From CAG-791 sp963655255 (GTDB taxonomy: Bacteria; Bacillota; Clostridia; Lachnospirales; Lachnospiraceae), in the NCBI GenBank assembly GCA_963655255.1, contig CAVKEB010000035.1, forward strand, positions 1 through 21,903: 21,903 nt of DNA. The letters run 5' to 3'. The translations under genes were made by a program, and so were the position numbers. This document shows positions 15,049-21,903 of the stretch, piece by piece. Under the pieces are notes generated by a model. It saw nothing but the letters and a program-made list of their open reading frames with translations. It was not told the DNA's origin and did no database searches. Every line of letters begins with the position of its first letter. Position 1 is the first letter of the stretch.

Positions 15049-15435
15049 TCAGCACTTTTCCGAATCCCAGCAGAGGGACCCCGTCTGCATGGCCTTCTCA
15101 TACCGCGATATTTTATAGGAGAGATGCTCCATCGTGGCCTCCAGCTGATCTTTCTGCTTCTTCAGTACCTCCATCTGATTCTGCAAGAGCTCCAGCCTCG
15201 CCGGAATCGTCTCGTCGCCCTGCTGAAAGAGACGCAGATACTCAATCATCGCCTCCACCGGAAGCCCGGCGTTTCTCATGCACAGTGCGAGCTCCAGCCA
15301 TTTCAGATCCTCTTTCTGATAGTCCCGGATTCCTCCCGGCGTGCGATGCACCTCCGGGATCATCTTCACGCGCTCGTAATAGCGCAGGGTATCCTGCGAG
15401 ATATGATATTTTTCCGAAACTTCTTTAATCGTCAT
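15049..15435 (-). CDS. MerR-family transcriptional regulator
   Basis: A 128-residue regulator with an N-terminal winged helix-turn-helix: MTIKEVSEKYHISQDTLRYYE, then the wing motif RTPGGIRDYQKEDL. A predicted dimerising coiled coil follows (about residues 75-110, LLQNQMEVLKKQKDQLEATMEHL). There is no large effector domain, as in the short AdhR/YyaN-like MerR members. The C-terminus has two cysteines, in SLCWDSEKC, which could sense metal or redox state, but this is speculative. The start at 15435 is preferred because GGGGAGAAAG lies just upstream and the HTH begins immediately; the frame runs 20 codons further upstream without support. It is divergent from xpt and upstream of the ABC exporter. 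Confidence 0.9.
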   Translation of the reverse strand: MTIKEVSEKYHISQDTLRYYERVKMIPEVHRTPGGIRDYQKEDLKWLELALCMRNAGLPVEAMIEYLRLFQQGDETIPARLELLQNQMEVLKKQKDQLEATMEHLSYKISRYEKAMQTGSLCWDSEKC

Positions 15436-15482
15436 GAATCTTTCTCCCCTTTCTGCACTCACTGGATATGGTATACTGTTTT

Positions 15483-15512
15483 TTGTCTCTGGCACAGCAT
15501 ATCTTTTATAAA
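15483..15512 (+). promoter_or_regulatory. Candidate xpt promoter
   Basis: TTGTCT (15483-15488), an 18-nt spacer and TATAAA (15507-15512) lie 20 bp before the xpt ATG. The resulting leader is only about 10-15 nt, too short for the purine riboswitch that often precedes xpt. The merR promoter on the other strand must lie within 15436-15500, where AGTATACC is the best -10-like sequence but no clear -35 is visible. Confidence 0.5.
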
Positions 15513-15531
15513 AATTCAGGAGAATTTTTCA

Positions 15532-16104
15532 ATGGAACTCTTAAAAGAACGCATTCTTCGCGACGGAACCGTCCGCCCCGGCAACATTCTCAAGGTAGAC
15601 AGCTTTCTCAATCATCAGATGGACATCGACCTTCTGAACGAAATCGGCAGGGAATTCTACCGTCTGTTCGGCAGTGAAAAGATCACGCGGATTCTCACCA
15701 TCGAGGCATCCGGCATCGGCATTGCCTGCATTGCGGCCCAGTACTTCCATGTTCCGGTTGTCTTCGCCAAGAAATCGCAGAGTGCCAACCTCGACGGGAA
15801 CCTGTATTCCACAAAGGTCACGTCCTACACGCACGGAAGGACCTACGACGTCATCGTCTCGAAGAAATATCTGCTGCCTGACGACCGGATTCTCATCATC
15901 GATGATTTTCTCGCAAACGGCTGCGCCGTGGAGGGACTTCTGGATCTCATCGACCAGTCCGGAGCGTCCTGCGCCGGTGTCGGCATCGTCATCGAAAAGG
16001 GGTTCCAGAAGGGCGGACGCGAACTGCGCGGGCGCGGCGTCAACCTGCAGTCCCTCGCCATCATCGATTCCATGACCGACGACTCTCTGACCTTCCGCGA
16101 ATAA
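15532..16104 (+). CDS. xpt: Xanthine phosphoribosyltransferase
   Basis: Converts xanthine (and more weakly guanine) plus PRPP to XMP, a cytoplasmic purine salvage step. The 190 residues match the Bacillus Xpt length (194). It shows the family's MELLKERILRDGTV opening, FLNHQMD at 25-31, ILTIEASGIGIA, a KVTSYTHGR stretch, and the PRPP-binding signature RILIIDDFLANG near 119-130. The start has AGGAG about 8 nt upstream; the longer frame through the merR region is rejected. No xanthine permease (pbuX) follows; instead a zinc-ribbon membrane protein gene lies 30 bp downstream. Confidence 0.96.
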   Translation: MELLKERILRDGTVRPGNILKVDSFLNHQMDIDLLNEIGREFYRLFGSEKITRILTIEASGIGIACIAAQYFHVPVVFAKKSQSANLDGNLYSTKVTSYTHGRTYDVIVSKKYLLPDDRILIIDDFLANGCAVEGLLDLIDQSGASCAGVGIVIEKGFQKGGRELRGRGVNLQSLAIIDSMTDDSLTFRE

Positions 16105-16134
16105 AAACGGCTTTGCCGGAAAGGAAACCCTGCC

Positions 16135-17064
16135 ATGTCCCAGACGATTGATCTTACCTGTCCCAAATGCGGCGCCCCTCTGGAGGTGCATAAGGAGCTC
16201 TCCGAGCTCTCCTGTCCTTATTGCGGCTACAAAAAGGCCCTTGTGGAAAGTGATGCCGTGAAAATCGAGCGTCTCCGTACCGAGGCCTACAAGGAAGTTG
16301 CCCTTCACCGCCAGGATTCACGGAAAAAACGGAAGGAGCCGTCTGACCGTTCGCTTCGCAGCATTCCCAAACGGACTGCCCTGATCGTTCTGATCGCTTT
16401 CGCCGCAATTCTCATCATTCCTCTGATTTCCGAGCTGTCCTATTCCGCCCGCTACTCCAATTACCACAAGGAACGGGCAGAGAAAACCTTCACCTGGCCC
16501 CGGAGCGGGCTCTCCTCGCTGATTCCCCAGCCGCAGTCCTCAAACGGAGAACTCTACCTGGACGGCGGCGAGACGCTGTCCGTTTATGCTGCAAACACGA
16601 CCGAAGATCAGTTCAGCCAGTACATCGAAGACTGCAAAGAAGCCGGGTTTTCCATCGGCATCAATCAGTACAGCAGCTACTACGAGGCTTATGACGAGGC
16701 CGGGAATTATCTCGATGTTTCCTTCGACGATGACAACAGCGAAATGCACATCCGCCTGGAAAAGGCAATCGAGACCGCTGCCATCGAGTGGCCGGACAAT
16801 CCTCTGGCGCAGCGTCTGCCCGTTCCGGACTCCCTTGAGGGCAATATTTCTCAGGATTCCAACGATGTGTGTCTGATCTATCTCTCCGGCATGACAAAAG
16901 CCGATTTTACACGCTACGCCAGAAAATGTGTACAGGCCGGTTTCTCGGAATCCTATCTGCAGGACAACGCCTTCTACGGAAATGACGCGGACGGCAACAC
17001 GCTCTCCATGGATTACCTGCCGTCCAAGCTCCTGAAAATCCGGATTTCGGCTCCTTACCGCTGA
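16135..17064 (+). CDS. Zinc-ribbon membrane protein with two DUF6591-like repeats
   Basis: A 309-residue protein of unknown function. It starts with a zinc ribbon, CPKCG and CPYCG (Cys9, 12, 27, 30), followed by a basic, charged linker, one membrane helix (about 82-98, ALIVLIAFAAILIIPLI), then an outward-facing part. That part has two homologous domains, about 121-211 and 219-305: each begins with a WP...LP/IPxP stretch, then an acidic strand, a DxFxxYxxxCxxAGF helix and a YDEAGNYL or NDADGNTL turn before a final strand. The pattern resembles DUF6591, usually found once in lipoproteins or membrane proteins of gut Clostridia. AAAGGAAA lies about 8 nt before the ATG. It is 30 bp after xpt, so likely co-transcribed, though a functional link is not obvious. 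DUF assignment is from memory of the motif. Confidence 0.75.
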   Translation: MSQTIDLTCPKCGAPLEVHKELSELSCPYCGYKKALVESDAVKIERLRTEAYKEVALHRQDSRKKRKEPSDRSLRSIPKRTALIVLIAFAAILIIPLISELSYSARYSNYHKERAEKTFTWPRSGLSSLIPQPQSSNGELYLDGGETLSVYAANTTEDQFSQYIEDCKEAGFSIGINQYSSYYEAYDEAGNYLDVSFDDDNSEMHIRLEKAIETAAIEWPDNPLAQRLPVPDSLEGNISQDSNDVCLIYLSGMTKADFTRYARKCVQAGFSESYLQDNAFYGNDADGNTLSMDYLPSKLLKIRISAPYR

Positions 17065-17070
17065 GGCAAA

Positions 17071-19692
17071 TCACCCGAACGCGTTCACATCTCCGTCGGC
17101 GTACAGGACGCTCCGGATGACATTCGCCGCGCAGTACTGCAGATCCGCCTTCGTGCAGGAGAAGCCGTTCTCCTTCTCTTCTTCCCGGACGGCCCGGATG
17201 ATCGCATCCTCCACCAGCACATCGCCCGGCATCTGCAGGTCATTGCCGGCATGAACGGCTCCGGAGGGAGTGCCCCACGGGTACTTGCCGGTCACACTCT
17301 GGGAAAGGGACCCTGCCCCGCCCGTGGAATACCAGTCGGTCATGACAAGTCCGCGGAATCCCCACTCGTCTCTTGCCGCCTTCTGAAGAAGATCATAGCT
17401 GTCCGCCGTATGCACGCCGTTGATCAGGTTGTAGCTCGTCATGATCGTCTCCGGGTGGGCATTCCGGATGCAGATCTCGAATCCGCGCAGATAAATCTCC
17501 CGAAGCGCTCTCTCGCTCACGTGTACATTGGTCTGATAGCGGTTGTCTTCCTGATTGTTCGCCGCAAAATGCTTGATGGAAACGCCTTTTCCCTTGTGGC
17601 TCTGGACGCCCTTTGTGATCGCCGCAGCCGTAAGTCCCGTCACCACAGGATCCTCCGAATAGTATTCGAAGTTTCGCCCGCACAGAGGGTTCCTATGAAT
17701 GTTCATGGCAGGCGCCAGCCAGATGTCCACGCCGAACTTCTCCATCTCCGCGCCGACCATGTCCGCCGCTTTCTGCACCAGCTCCGTGTTCCAGGACTGC
17801 GCCAGTGCCCAGCCGATCGGGATCGCCGTCGTGTACTGATAATGATCGACCACATCCTCCGGATGGTCGTATTCCGGGAAGGGCTCCACCGAATCGCCGA
17901 ACTTATTGCCGCCCGGCAGAATCGTTCCGTCATGTCTTGCCTTGAAATGCGGCTGCAGACGAAGCCCCGCAGGACCGTCCGCCATCGAAACCGGCCGGAT
18001 TCCGCGGCTCTCCAGGCAGACCGCCGAGGTATCTCCCGCCGCACCGGGAACGCCGAAGGACGCGTTTCCGATGACCGAGGTCTCGCCCTTTCGAACGTGC
18101 CGTCCCGTTGCAAAGCTCGCAAGCTCCTCCACGGAAAGCTGCGCGACCAGTTCCTCCACGGATACCCGCTTCGCCTTCACATCCGCGAGCGTGATAATCT
18201 CCGTCCGGTCGGTGCAAAGCTCCTCTCTTGCTTCCTTTTCATAGCGGACGTTTTTCTTCGGAAGATCCTCTGCCGAAACCGTAATGACAGTAAGACCCGC
18301 GTCCGATTCCCTTCCGTCAGGAGTCTCTCCTTCCTTTTTTCCTTCTGCCGCGCCGGAAAGGCCGCGCAGCTCATCAAATGCACGATCCTGCGGGCAGATG
18401 TTCACGCACTGCTCTGCCGTCACGTTCTCCTCCACGCGAAGAACCGCGGCAGGGGCCGTTTTATCCGAGGCATTGCCGATACGGACAATATAGTCGCCCT
18501 TTTCCAGAATCCATGCCGCCTGTTTCTCGCTGTAGGAGGCAAGACGGGGGAGCGGAATTGCCACCGTCACCTCGCAGGATTCCCCGGCTGCAAGAAGCGG
18601 TGTCTTGGCATAACCCTTTAATTCCTGATACGGATGATCCAGCTTCGCCCCTGCGCCCTCAAACGATACGTAGACCTGCACCGTCTCTTTTCCGGCAGAA
18701 CGGCCGGTATTGGTCACTCCGGCCTTTACAAAAACCTCGCCATCCGAAACCGCACAGGAAACCGGCCGGATTTCAAATTCCGTGTAGGACAGGCCGTACC
18801 CGAACGGATACAGCGGCTTTTTCCCGAAGGTATCAAAATACCGGTAGCCGACGTAAATGCCCTCTGCGTAATCGTCGTCATCGGTGTCGCCGTTGTTGTG
18901 CGAGAAATCCGCCGACGACGGATAATCCCCATAGCCTCGCGCCCAGGTGTCCGCAAGTTTTCCGGAGGGATTCACCTTTCCCGTGAGAAGATCCGCCAGT
19001 GCAAGGCCGCCGATGTTGCCGAGCTGGGACATCAGGACCACGGCGCCGATGCCGGGAATCCCCCGCACCGCGGAAAGATCCATGACCCCGCCGACATTCA
19101 GCACCAGAATGAAATTCGGATAAAAAGCGGCAAGCTCCCGGATCGACTCCTCCTCTTCCTTCCAGAGAAGGTAATCTCCCTCTTTCACATAGCGGTCCGC
19201 TCCCTCGCCGGAATTCCGGGAAAGCACATAAACCGCCGTGTCCGTCCGGGAATTCTCCATGTCGCTCTGAGTGACCGGCTCCGGTGCCGGCTCCTGAAAC
19301 GGCATCTCGAACTCCACGAGAAACTCCGGTCTCCCGGTCTCCTCCGAGATCCGGTGCAGAATCTTCCGGTGCTCTTCCCTGGCAAGGCCGATCTTCGCGT
19401 CCTGACGGTCCAGCCAGTCCCCTGTCGCAATGTCATAGCCTGCCTCTTTCAGGCCGTCCTCCACGTTGATCACGAAGCGCGAATTGACATCGCCGGATCC
19501 CGTTCCGCCCTTTACGGTATTCCTCGCTCCCGCCCCATAGAGCGCAATCCTGCCATCCAGCCTTTCGAGCGGCAGCACGCCGTCATTCTCCAGAAGGACC
19601 ACGCACTCCGCCGCAAGCGCTCTTGCGAGTTCCATGTGCTCCCTCTCATCCTGCATCATTTCTTCCTGTGTCGGTGCCAGCAGTTTCCCCAT
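17071..19692 (-). CDS. Glycoside hydrolase family 3 beta-glucosidase, inverted domain order
   Basis: An 873-residue cytoplasmic GH3 enzyme releasing terminal beta-glucosyl or similar residues from oligosaccharides or glycosides. The usual C-terminal alpha/beta domain comes first (about residues 25-310, starting RALAAECVVLLENDGVLPL and containing SGEGADR with the likely acid/base Glu), then a fibronectin-III-like domain (about 340-420), a linker, then the usual N-terminal catalytic domain (about 540-850) with APAMNIHRNPLCGRNFEYYSEDP, KHFAANNQE, and GLVMTDW whose Asp is the nucleophile. This inverted order is known for rumen bacterial GH3 enzymes. No signal peptide. The start at 19692 has AAGGGGGAAA upstream; a 48-codon upstream extension is AT-rich and rejected. 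No sugar transporter or regulator is adjacent. Its stop lies 6 bp from the convergent gene's stop, with no terminator between. Confidence 0.93.
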   Translation of the reverse strand: MGKLLAPTQEEMMQDEREHMELARALAAECVVLLENDGVLPLERLDGRIALYGAGARNTVKGGTGSGDVNSRFVINVEDGLKEAGYDIATGDWLDRQDAKIGLAREEHRKILHRISEETGRPEFLVEFEMPFQEPAPEPVTQSDMENSRTDTAVYVLSRNSGEGADRYVKEGDYLLWKEEEESIRELAAFYPNFILVLNVGGVMDLSAVRGIPGIGAVVLMSQLGNIGGLALADLLTGKVNPSGKLADTWARGYGDYPSSADFSHNNGDTDDDDYAEGIYVGYRYFDTFGKKPLYPFGYGLSYTEFEIRPVSCAVSDGEVFVKAGVTNTGRSAGKETVQVYVSFEGAGAKLDHPYQELKGYAKTPLLAAGESCEVTVAIPLPRLASYSEKQAAWILEKGDYIVRIGNASDKTAPAAVLRVEENVTAEQCVNICPQDRAFDELRGLSGAAEGKKEGETPDGRESDAGLTVITVSAEDLPKKNVRYEKEAREELCTDRTEIITLADVKAKRVSVEELVAQLSVEELASFATGRHVRKGETSVIGNASFGVPGAAGDTSAVCLESRGIRPVSMADGPAGLRLQPHFKARHDGTILPGGNKFGDSVEPFPEYDHPEDVVDHYQYTTAIPIGWALAQSWNTELVQKAADMVGAEMEKFGVDIWLAPAMNIHRNPLCGRNFEYYSEDPVVTGLTAAAITKGVQSHKGKGVSIKHFAANNQEDNRYQTNVHVSERALREIYLRGFEICIRNAHPETIMTSYNLINGVHTADSYDLLQKAARDEWGFRGLVMTDWYSTGGAGSLSQSVTGKYPWGTPSGAVHAGNDLQMPGDVLVEDAIIRAVREEEKENGFSCTKADLQYCAANVIRSVLYADGDVNAFG

Positions 19693-19870
19693 TTTTGTTT
19701 CCCCCTTCGCTTTTCTTATCGATTTCGGTATTCTTTCGTAAAAAGGTAACTCACTGTTTTCTATATTATCGAAAAAAGCGTCGTCCATAAACCCACAATT
19801 CTGCTGTTTTCTGTCATGATTCCGCATATTTTGCAAATGCAGAGTCCCTTTGTCCGATCAAAAGAGCAAA
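19693..19870 (-). other. GH3 gene leader, AT-rich
   Basis: This 178-bp stretch between the agcS terminator and the GH3 start is AT-richer than its surroundings and should contain the GH3 promoter. GATAAT (leftward, near 19767) is a good -10 match (5/6), but I find no matching -35 at 16-18 bp. No riboswitch or operator is recognised. Confidence 0.3.
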
Positions 19871-19906
19871 CAAAAAGACCATGGGCCATCCTTCGATGAA
19901 CCCATG
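19871..19906 (-). terminator. Rho-independent terminator of agcS
   Basis: Leftward, CATGGG (19901-19906) pairs with CCCATG (19880-19885), extended by inner pairs, followed by GTCTTTTTG (19870s). It lies about 130 bp past the agcS stop, beyond the repeat copy at 19936-20037. Confidence 0.75.
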
Positions 19907-19935
19907 ATCCCTGCGGATTTGCACGCTTTGCAGTT

Positions 19936-20037
19936 TTTATACCTCGCTGAGGCAAAATCCGCGAAAGCGGTTTTGCCGAATGCGTCAGTACCGATGCTGC
20001 TGTTTGAAAGCGACATATCGATGTCACTTTCAAACTT
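19936..20037 (-). repeat. Palindrome-rich repeat, copy B
   Basis: Matches copy A at 3008-3121. First hairpin GGCAAAATCCGC/GCGGTTTTGCC with loop GAAA (19951-19977); second a 15-bp stem with loop ATCG (20002-20035), containing one C/A mismatch that is a G-U pair in the leftward transcript. It directly abuts the agcS stop codon TAA (20036-20038). In the frame that is coding in copy A, copy B keeps an open reading frame giving nearly the same peptide (KFESDIDMS, FGKTAFADFAS, RYK), although agcS itself ends in another frame. Confidence 0.85.
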
Positions 20038-21397
20038 ACAGCTCCGCCTTTCCTCCGTGGCTGAGCTTCGCGACCACGCCGGACAGCGCAAGGAGCGCGA
20101 CCAGGTTCGGCAGTACCATGATGCCGTTGAACAGGTCCGAGAGATTCCACACCAGCTCCACTTTCAGAAGAGAGCCGACGAAAATGAAGAGAACGGCAAT
20201 CACCGCGAACGGCTTCACGCCCTTCGTGCCGAACAGATACTTCACATTCTGCTGTGCGAAGAAATACCAGCCGATGATCGTGGAAAAGGCAAAGAACAGA
20301 AGGCAGATCGCAACGAACATCGGGCCGAATTTGCCAAAGCCGGTCGCGAATGCCGCCTGCGCCACCGGGGTTCCGCCGATTCCCTGCTCGATCATGGAGT
20401 CCAGAACGCCGGAAGAGAGAATGACCAGAGCCGTCATGGTCAGCACGACGAATGTATCAATGAACACGCCTACCATGGCGACCTCGCCCTGGTCCTGCGG
20501 CTTGTCCACCTTGGCCAGCGCGTGTGCGTGGGGCGTGGAGCCCATGCCCGCCTCATTGGAGAACAGGCCTCTTGCAACGCCAAGGCGCATCGCCTGACGG
20601 ACCGTAAGGCCCGCTACCGCGCCGCCGACAGCCCGGGGCGAAAAAGCGCCGATGAAAATGGAAGCCAGCGCTCCCGGAATTCCGCGGAAGTTCAGAATCA
20701 GAAGAATCACGCCGCCGACCAGATAAAGCGCCGCCATAATCGGAACCACCTTCTCCGTGAAGGACGCGATTCTTCCGATGCCGCCGACGAAAATGAAGGC
20801 CGCGACCACAGTGACAAGAACGCCGACCACCACCTTGTTGATGCCGAACGCGGTATAAAACGCGTCGCTGATGGAATTGGACTGCACCATGTTGCCCATG
20901 ATGCCGAGCGCGAGAATGATGGCCACCGCAAAGAATCCCGCGAGGAACCTGCCAAAGCCCCCCTTGAAGGCCTTCGTGATGTAATAGACAGGGCCGCCGA
21001 TCACGTGTCCCTTGTCATCCCTTGTCTTCGTCACCTGTGCAAGCGCTGCCTCTCCGTAAATGGTCGCCATGCCGAAGAAGGCTGCCAGCCACATCCAGAA
21101 GATCGCACCGGGACCGCCGCCGACCAGCGCCGTCGCACAGCCCGCAATATTGCCGGTTCCAACCTGTGCCGCAATGGCCGTTGCCAGTGCCTGGAAGGAA
21201 GACATGCCTTCCTTTCCTGCCTTATCGCCCTTCAGGGAAAATCCGCCGAACACCCGTTTCCAGGCCTGCGGGAAATGACGCACCTGCACGAATCTCGTGC
21301 GGATGCTGAAATAGACGCCGGAGCCGACCAGCAGGAACATCAGAATGAACCATACCTTGTCGTCCAGCAGTGTGACGATGCTGTTTAATGCCTCCAT
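20036..21397 (-). CDS. agcS: Sodium/alanine(glycine) symporter, AgcS family
   Basis: An integral membrane sodium-coupled importer of alanine and/or glycine, 453 residues, the family's normal length. Features: N-terminal DDKVWFILMFLLVGSGVYFSIRTRFVQ, the substrate-region AAQVGTGNIAGCATALVGGGPGAIFWMW (about 74-101), GEAALAQ, a central FSNEAGMGSTPHAHA, and about ten hydrophobic segments. AAGGAGG lies about 7 nt before the ATG. The tandem glycine riboswitch upstream strongly supports glycine as a relevant substrate or toxic load. The gene is apparently alone in its transcription unit, ending in the repeat copy B and the terminator at 19871-19906. Confidence 0.95.
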   Translation of the reverse strand: MEALNSIVTLLDDKVWFILMFLLVGSGVYFSIRTRFVQVRHFPQAWKRVFGGFSLKGDKAGKEGMSSFQALATAIAAQVGTGNIAGCATALVGGGPGAIFWMWLAAFFGMATIYGEAALAQVTKTRDDKGHVIGGPVYYITKAFKGGFGRFLAGFFAVAIILALGIMGNMVQSNSISDAFYTAFGINKVVVGVLVTVVAAFIFVGGIGRIASFTEKVVPIMAALYLVGGVILLILNFRGIPGALASIFIGAFSPRAVGGAVAGLTVRQAMRLGVARGLFSNEAGMGSTPHAHALAKVDKPQDQGEVAMVGVFIDTFVVLTMTALVILSSGVLDSMIEQGIGGTPVAQAAFATGFGKFGPMFVAICLLFFAFSTIIGWYFFAQQNVKYLFGTKGVKPFAVIAVLFIFVGSLLKVELVWNLSDLFNGIMVLPNLVALLALSGVVAKLSHGGKAEL

Positions 21398-21565
21398 GTA
21401 CCTTCCTCCTTGAGCGGTTTACGCTTCCTGCGGATCTTCCGATTCCGCGCTGAGAATAAGGCGCAGAGGCTCCGGCCTTCTACCGGTATCTGCATCACAA
21501 CGAATCTTACTCCTTCCCCGGCGGATGTTCTTCGTCCTGCCGCGTCCGGATGTATGAGATTCAAA
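21398..21565 (-). promoter_or_regulatory. agcS leader downstream of the riboswitch, with partial aptamer-like block
   Basis: This 168-bp stretch should contain the riboswitch expression platform. I see no stem followed by a T-tract, so control by translation or by another means is possible: AGCG/CGCT forms a small hairpin right at the AAGGAGG site. At 21503-21536 a block matches part of aptamer 1 (21782-21811): TTACTCCTTC and GCGGATGTTC are identical in both, in the same order. GAATCT and AGATTC enclose this block and could form a closing stem. The conserved CTCTCAGG element of a full glycine aptamer is missing here. Confidence 0.55.
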
Positions 21566-21824
21566 CTCTGTCCTTTTGCCTGAGAGATTGCGGAGAACGG
21601 ATTCTCTTCGGAATCCGCCGGTTCAGGTCTGCTCTTCCTCCCGTTCAAAACTGCTGAATTCAGGAAAACAGCTGCTGTCGGCCTTCTTTCTCCGTGCTTG
21701 CACCTTCGGCACTCCCCCGGAAGGGAGCTTCTCCAGAGCCACTCCGTTATCAGTCTTCTTCGCCGCAGCGAAACCTGAGAGTTTTACTCCTTCGGTAGCG
21801 GATGTTCCGTCTTTTTCTGATAAC
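21566..21824 (-). promoter_or_regulatory. Tandem glycine riboswitch
   Basis: Reading leftward, aptamer 1 (21824-21746) is closed by GTTATCAG/CTGATAAC and contains CCGAAGGAGTAAAA, CTCTCAGG and a small hairpin TTCGC/GCGAA before the closing strand. Aptamer 2 (21738-21566) is closed by CTCTGG/CAGAG and contains GGAG, a P2 stem GCTCCC/GGGAG, TGCCGAAGGTGCAAG, and the hallmark CTCTCAGGCAAAAGGACAG. The two are joined by a short linker of 7 nt. These elements are the conserved core of the glycine riboswitch (Rfam family glycine). Aptamer 2 has an unusually long P3 arm, CGGAGAA/TTCTCCG enclosing about 90 nt (21591-21694). Binding of glycine would control agcS. Confidence 0.9.
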
Positions 21825-21848
21825 TTCCACGTCTGTATTCTTCTGTTT

Positions 21849-21877
21849 ATTTTGCATGAAACGTTTTCGTTTGACAA
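21849..21877 (-). promoter_or_regulatory. Promoter of the glycine riboswitch-agcS unit
   Basis: Reading leftward, TTGTCA (21872-21877), a 17-nt spacer and CAAAAT (21849-21854), preceded by TG. Transcription would start about 15-20 bp before aptamer 1. The spacer contains GAAAACGTTTC with an AAACGTTT palindrome, like the core of LacI/CcpA-type operators but a poor match to the full cre consensus. On the other strand TTGACA at 21871-21876 might belong to a rightward gene outside the window. Confidence 0.6.
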
Positions 21878-21903
21878 CTGTTAATTCTGCCGATTATGCG
21901 CCG

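Noticed and set aside
12989..15118. 709-residue plus-strand frame over the ABC exporter
   Set aside because: Antisense to a gene with all ABC transporter motifs; starts in the tandem repeat region.
19693..19836. 48-codon N-terminal extension of the GH3 enzyme
   Set aside because: AT-rich, unlike GH3 N-termini; a good ribosome binding site precedes the internal ATG at 19692.
21855..21871. CcpA (cre) operator in the agcS promoter
   Set aside because: The AAACGTTT core fits, but the outer positions match the cre consensus poorly on one side.
21385..21877. Two short minus-strand frames over the riboswitch region
   Set aside because: They overlap the conserved glycine aptamers and have no protein features.
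1..21903. CRISPR array, tRNA, rRNA, phage or transposase genes
   Set aside because: None seen: no regularly spaced repeats, no cloverleaf-like sequences and no mobile-element proteins in any credible frame.

Overview
The window looks like a chromosomal segment of a moderately GC-rich Bacillota, most likely a Lachnospiraceae-type Clostridia. Evidence: strong AGGAGG ribosome binding sites, a lipoprotein oligopeptide-binding protein with a Ser/Gly-rich spacer after its lipobox, a GH3 beta-glucosidase with inverted domain order, a tandem glycine riboswitch ahead of an AgcS transporter, and a zinc-ribbon membrane protein with two DUF6591-like repeats. I see no phage, transposase, CRISPR, tRNA or rRNA. 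The taxonomic call is inference from gene style, not a search.

Layout. A long leftward gene series runs from a clear promoter near 10335 to a strong bidirectional terminator at 118-162: oppA, oppB, oppC, oppD, oppF, a class I glutamine amidotransferase-like peptidase (C26), an NlpC/P60-type cysteine hydrolase, mtnA and deoD. Divergent from oppA runs a rightward pair, an M19 dipeptidase and a transglutaminase-fold protein, ending in a strong terminator at 13076-13119. Next, leftward, come a MerR regulator and an ABC exporter (15435 to 13220). Divergent from merR are xpt and a zinc-ribbon/DUF6591-like membrane protein (15532-17064), which converge with only 6 bp between stop codons on a leftward GH3 beta-glucosidase (19692-17071). 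At the right end a leftward AgcS sodium/amino-acid symporter (21397-20036) lies behind a tandem glycine riboswitch (21824-21566).

How the genes fit together. The Opp importer, C26 peptidase, NlpC/P60 hydrolase, M19 dipeptidase and transglutaminase-like protein form a coherent peptide uptake and breakdown block. None of the four hydrolase-like proteins has a signal peptide, so the picture is import followed by cytoplasmic cleavage, possibly of cell-wall or gamma-glutamyl peptides. mtnA-deoD, distal in the same strand run, suggests nucleoside or 5'-deoxynucleoside salvage, and xpt adds purine salvage.

The most unusual non-coding features are: a palindrome-rich repeat of about 100 bp present twice (3008-3121 and 19936-20037), always at the 3' end of a leftward gene and in one case read in frame as a C-terminal tail; a third, partial glycine-aptamer-like block between the riboswitch and agcS; an operator-like palindrome on the oppA promoter; and a 40-bp tandem repeat before the 13076 terminator.
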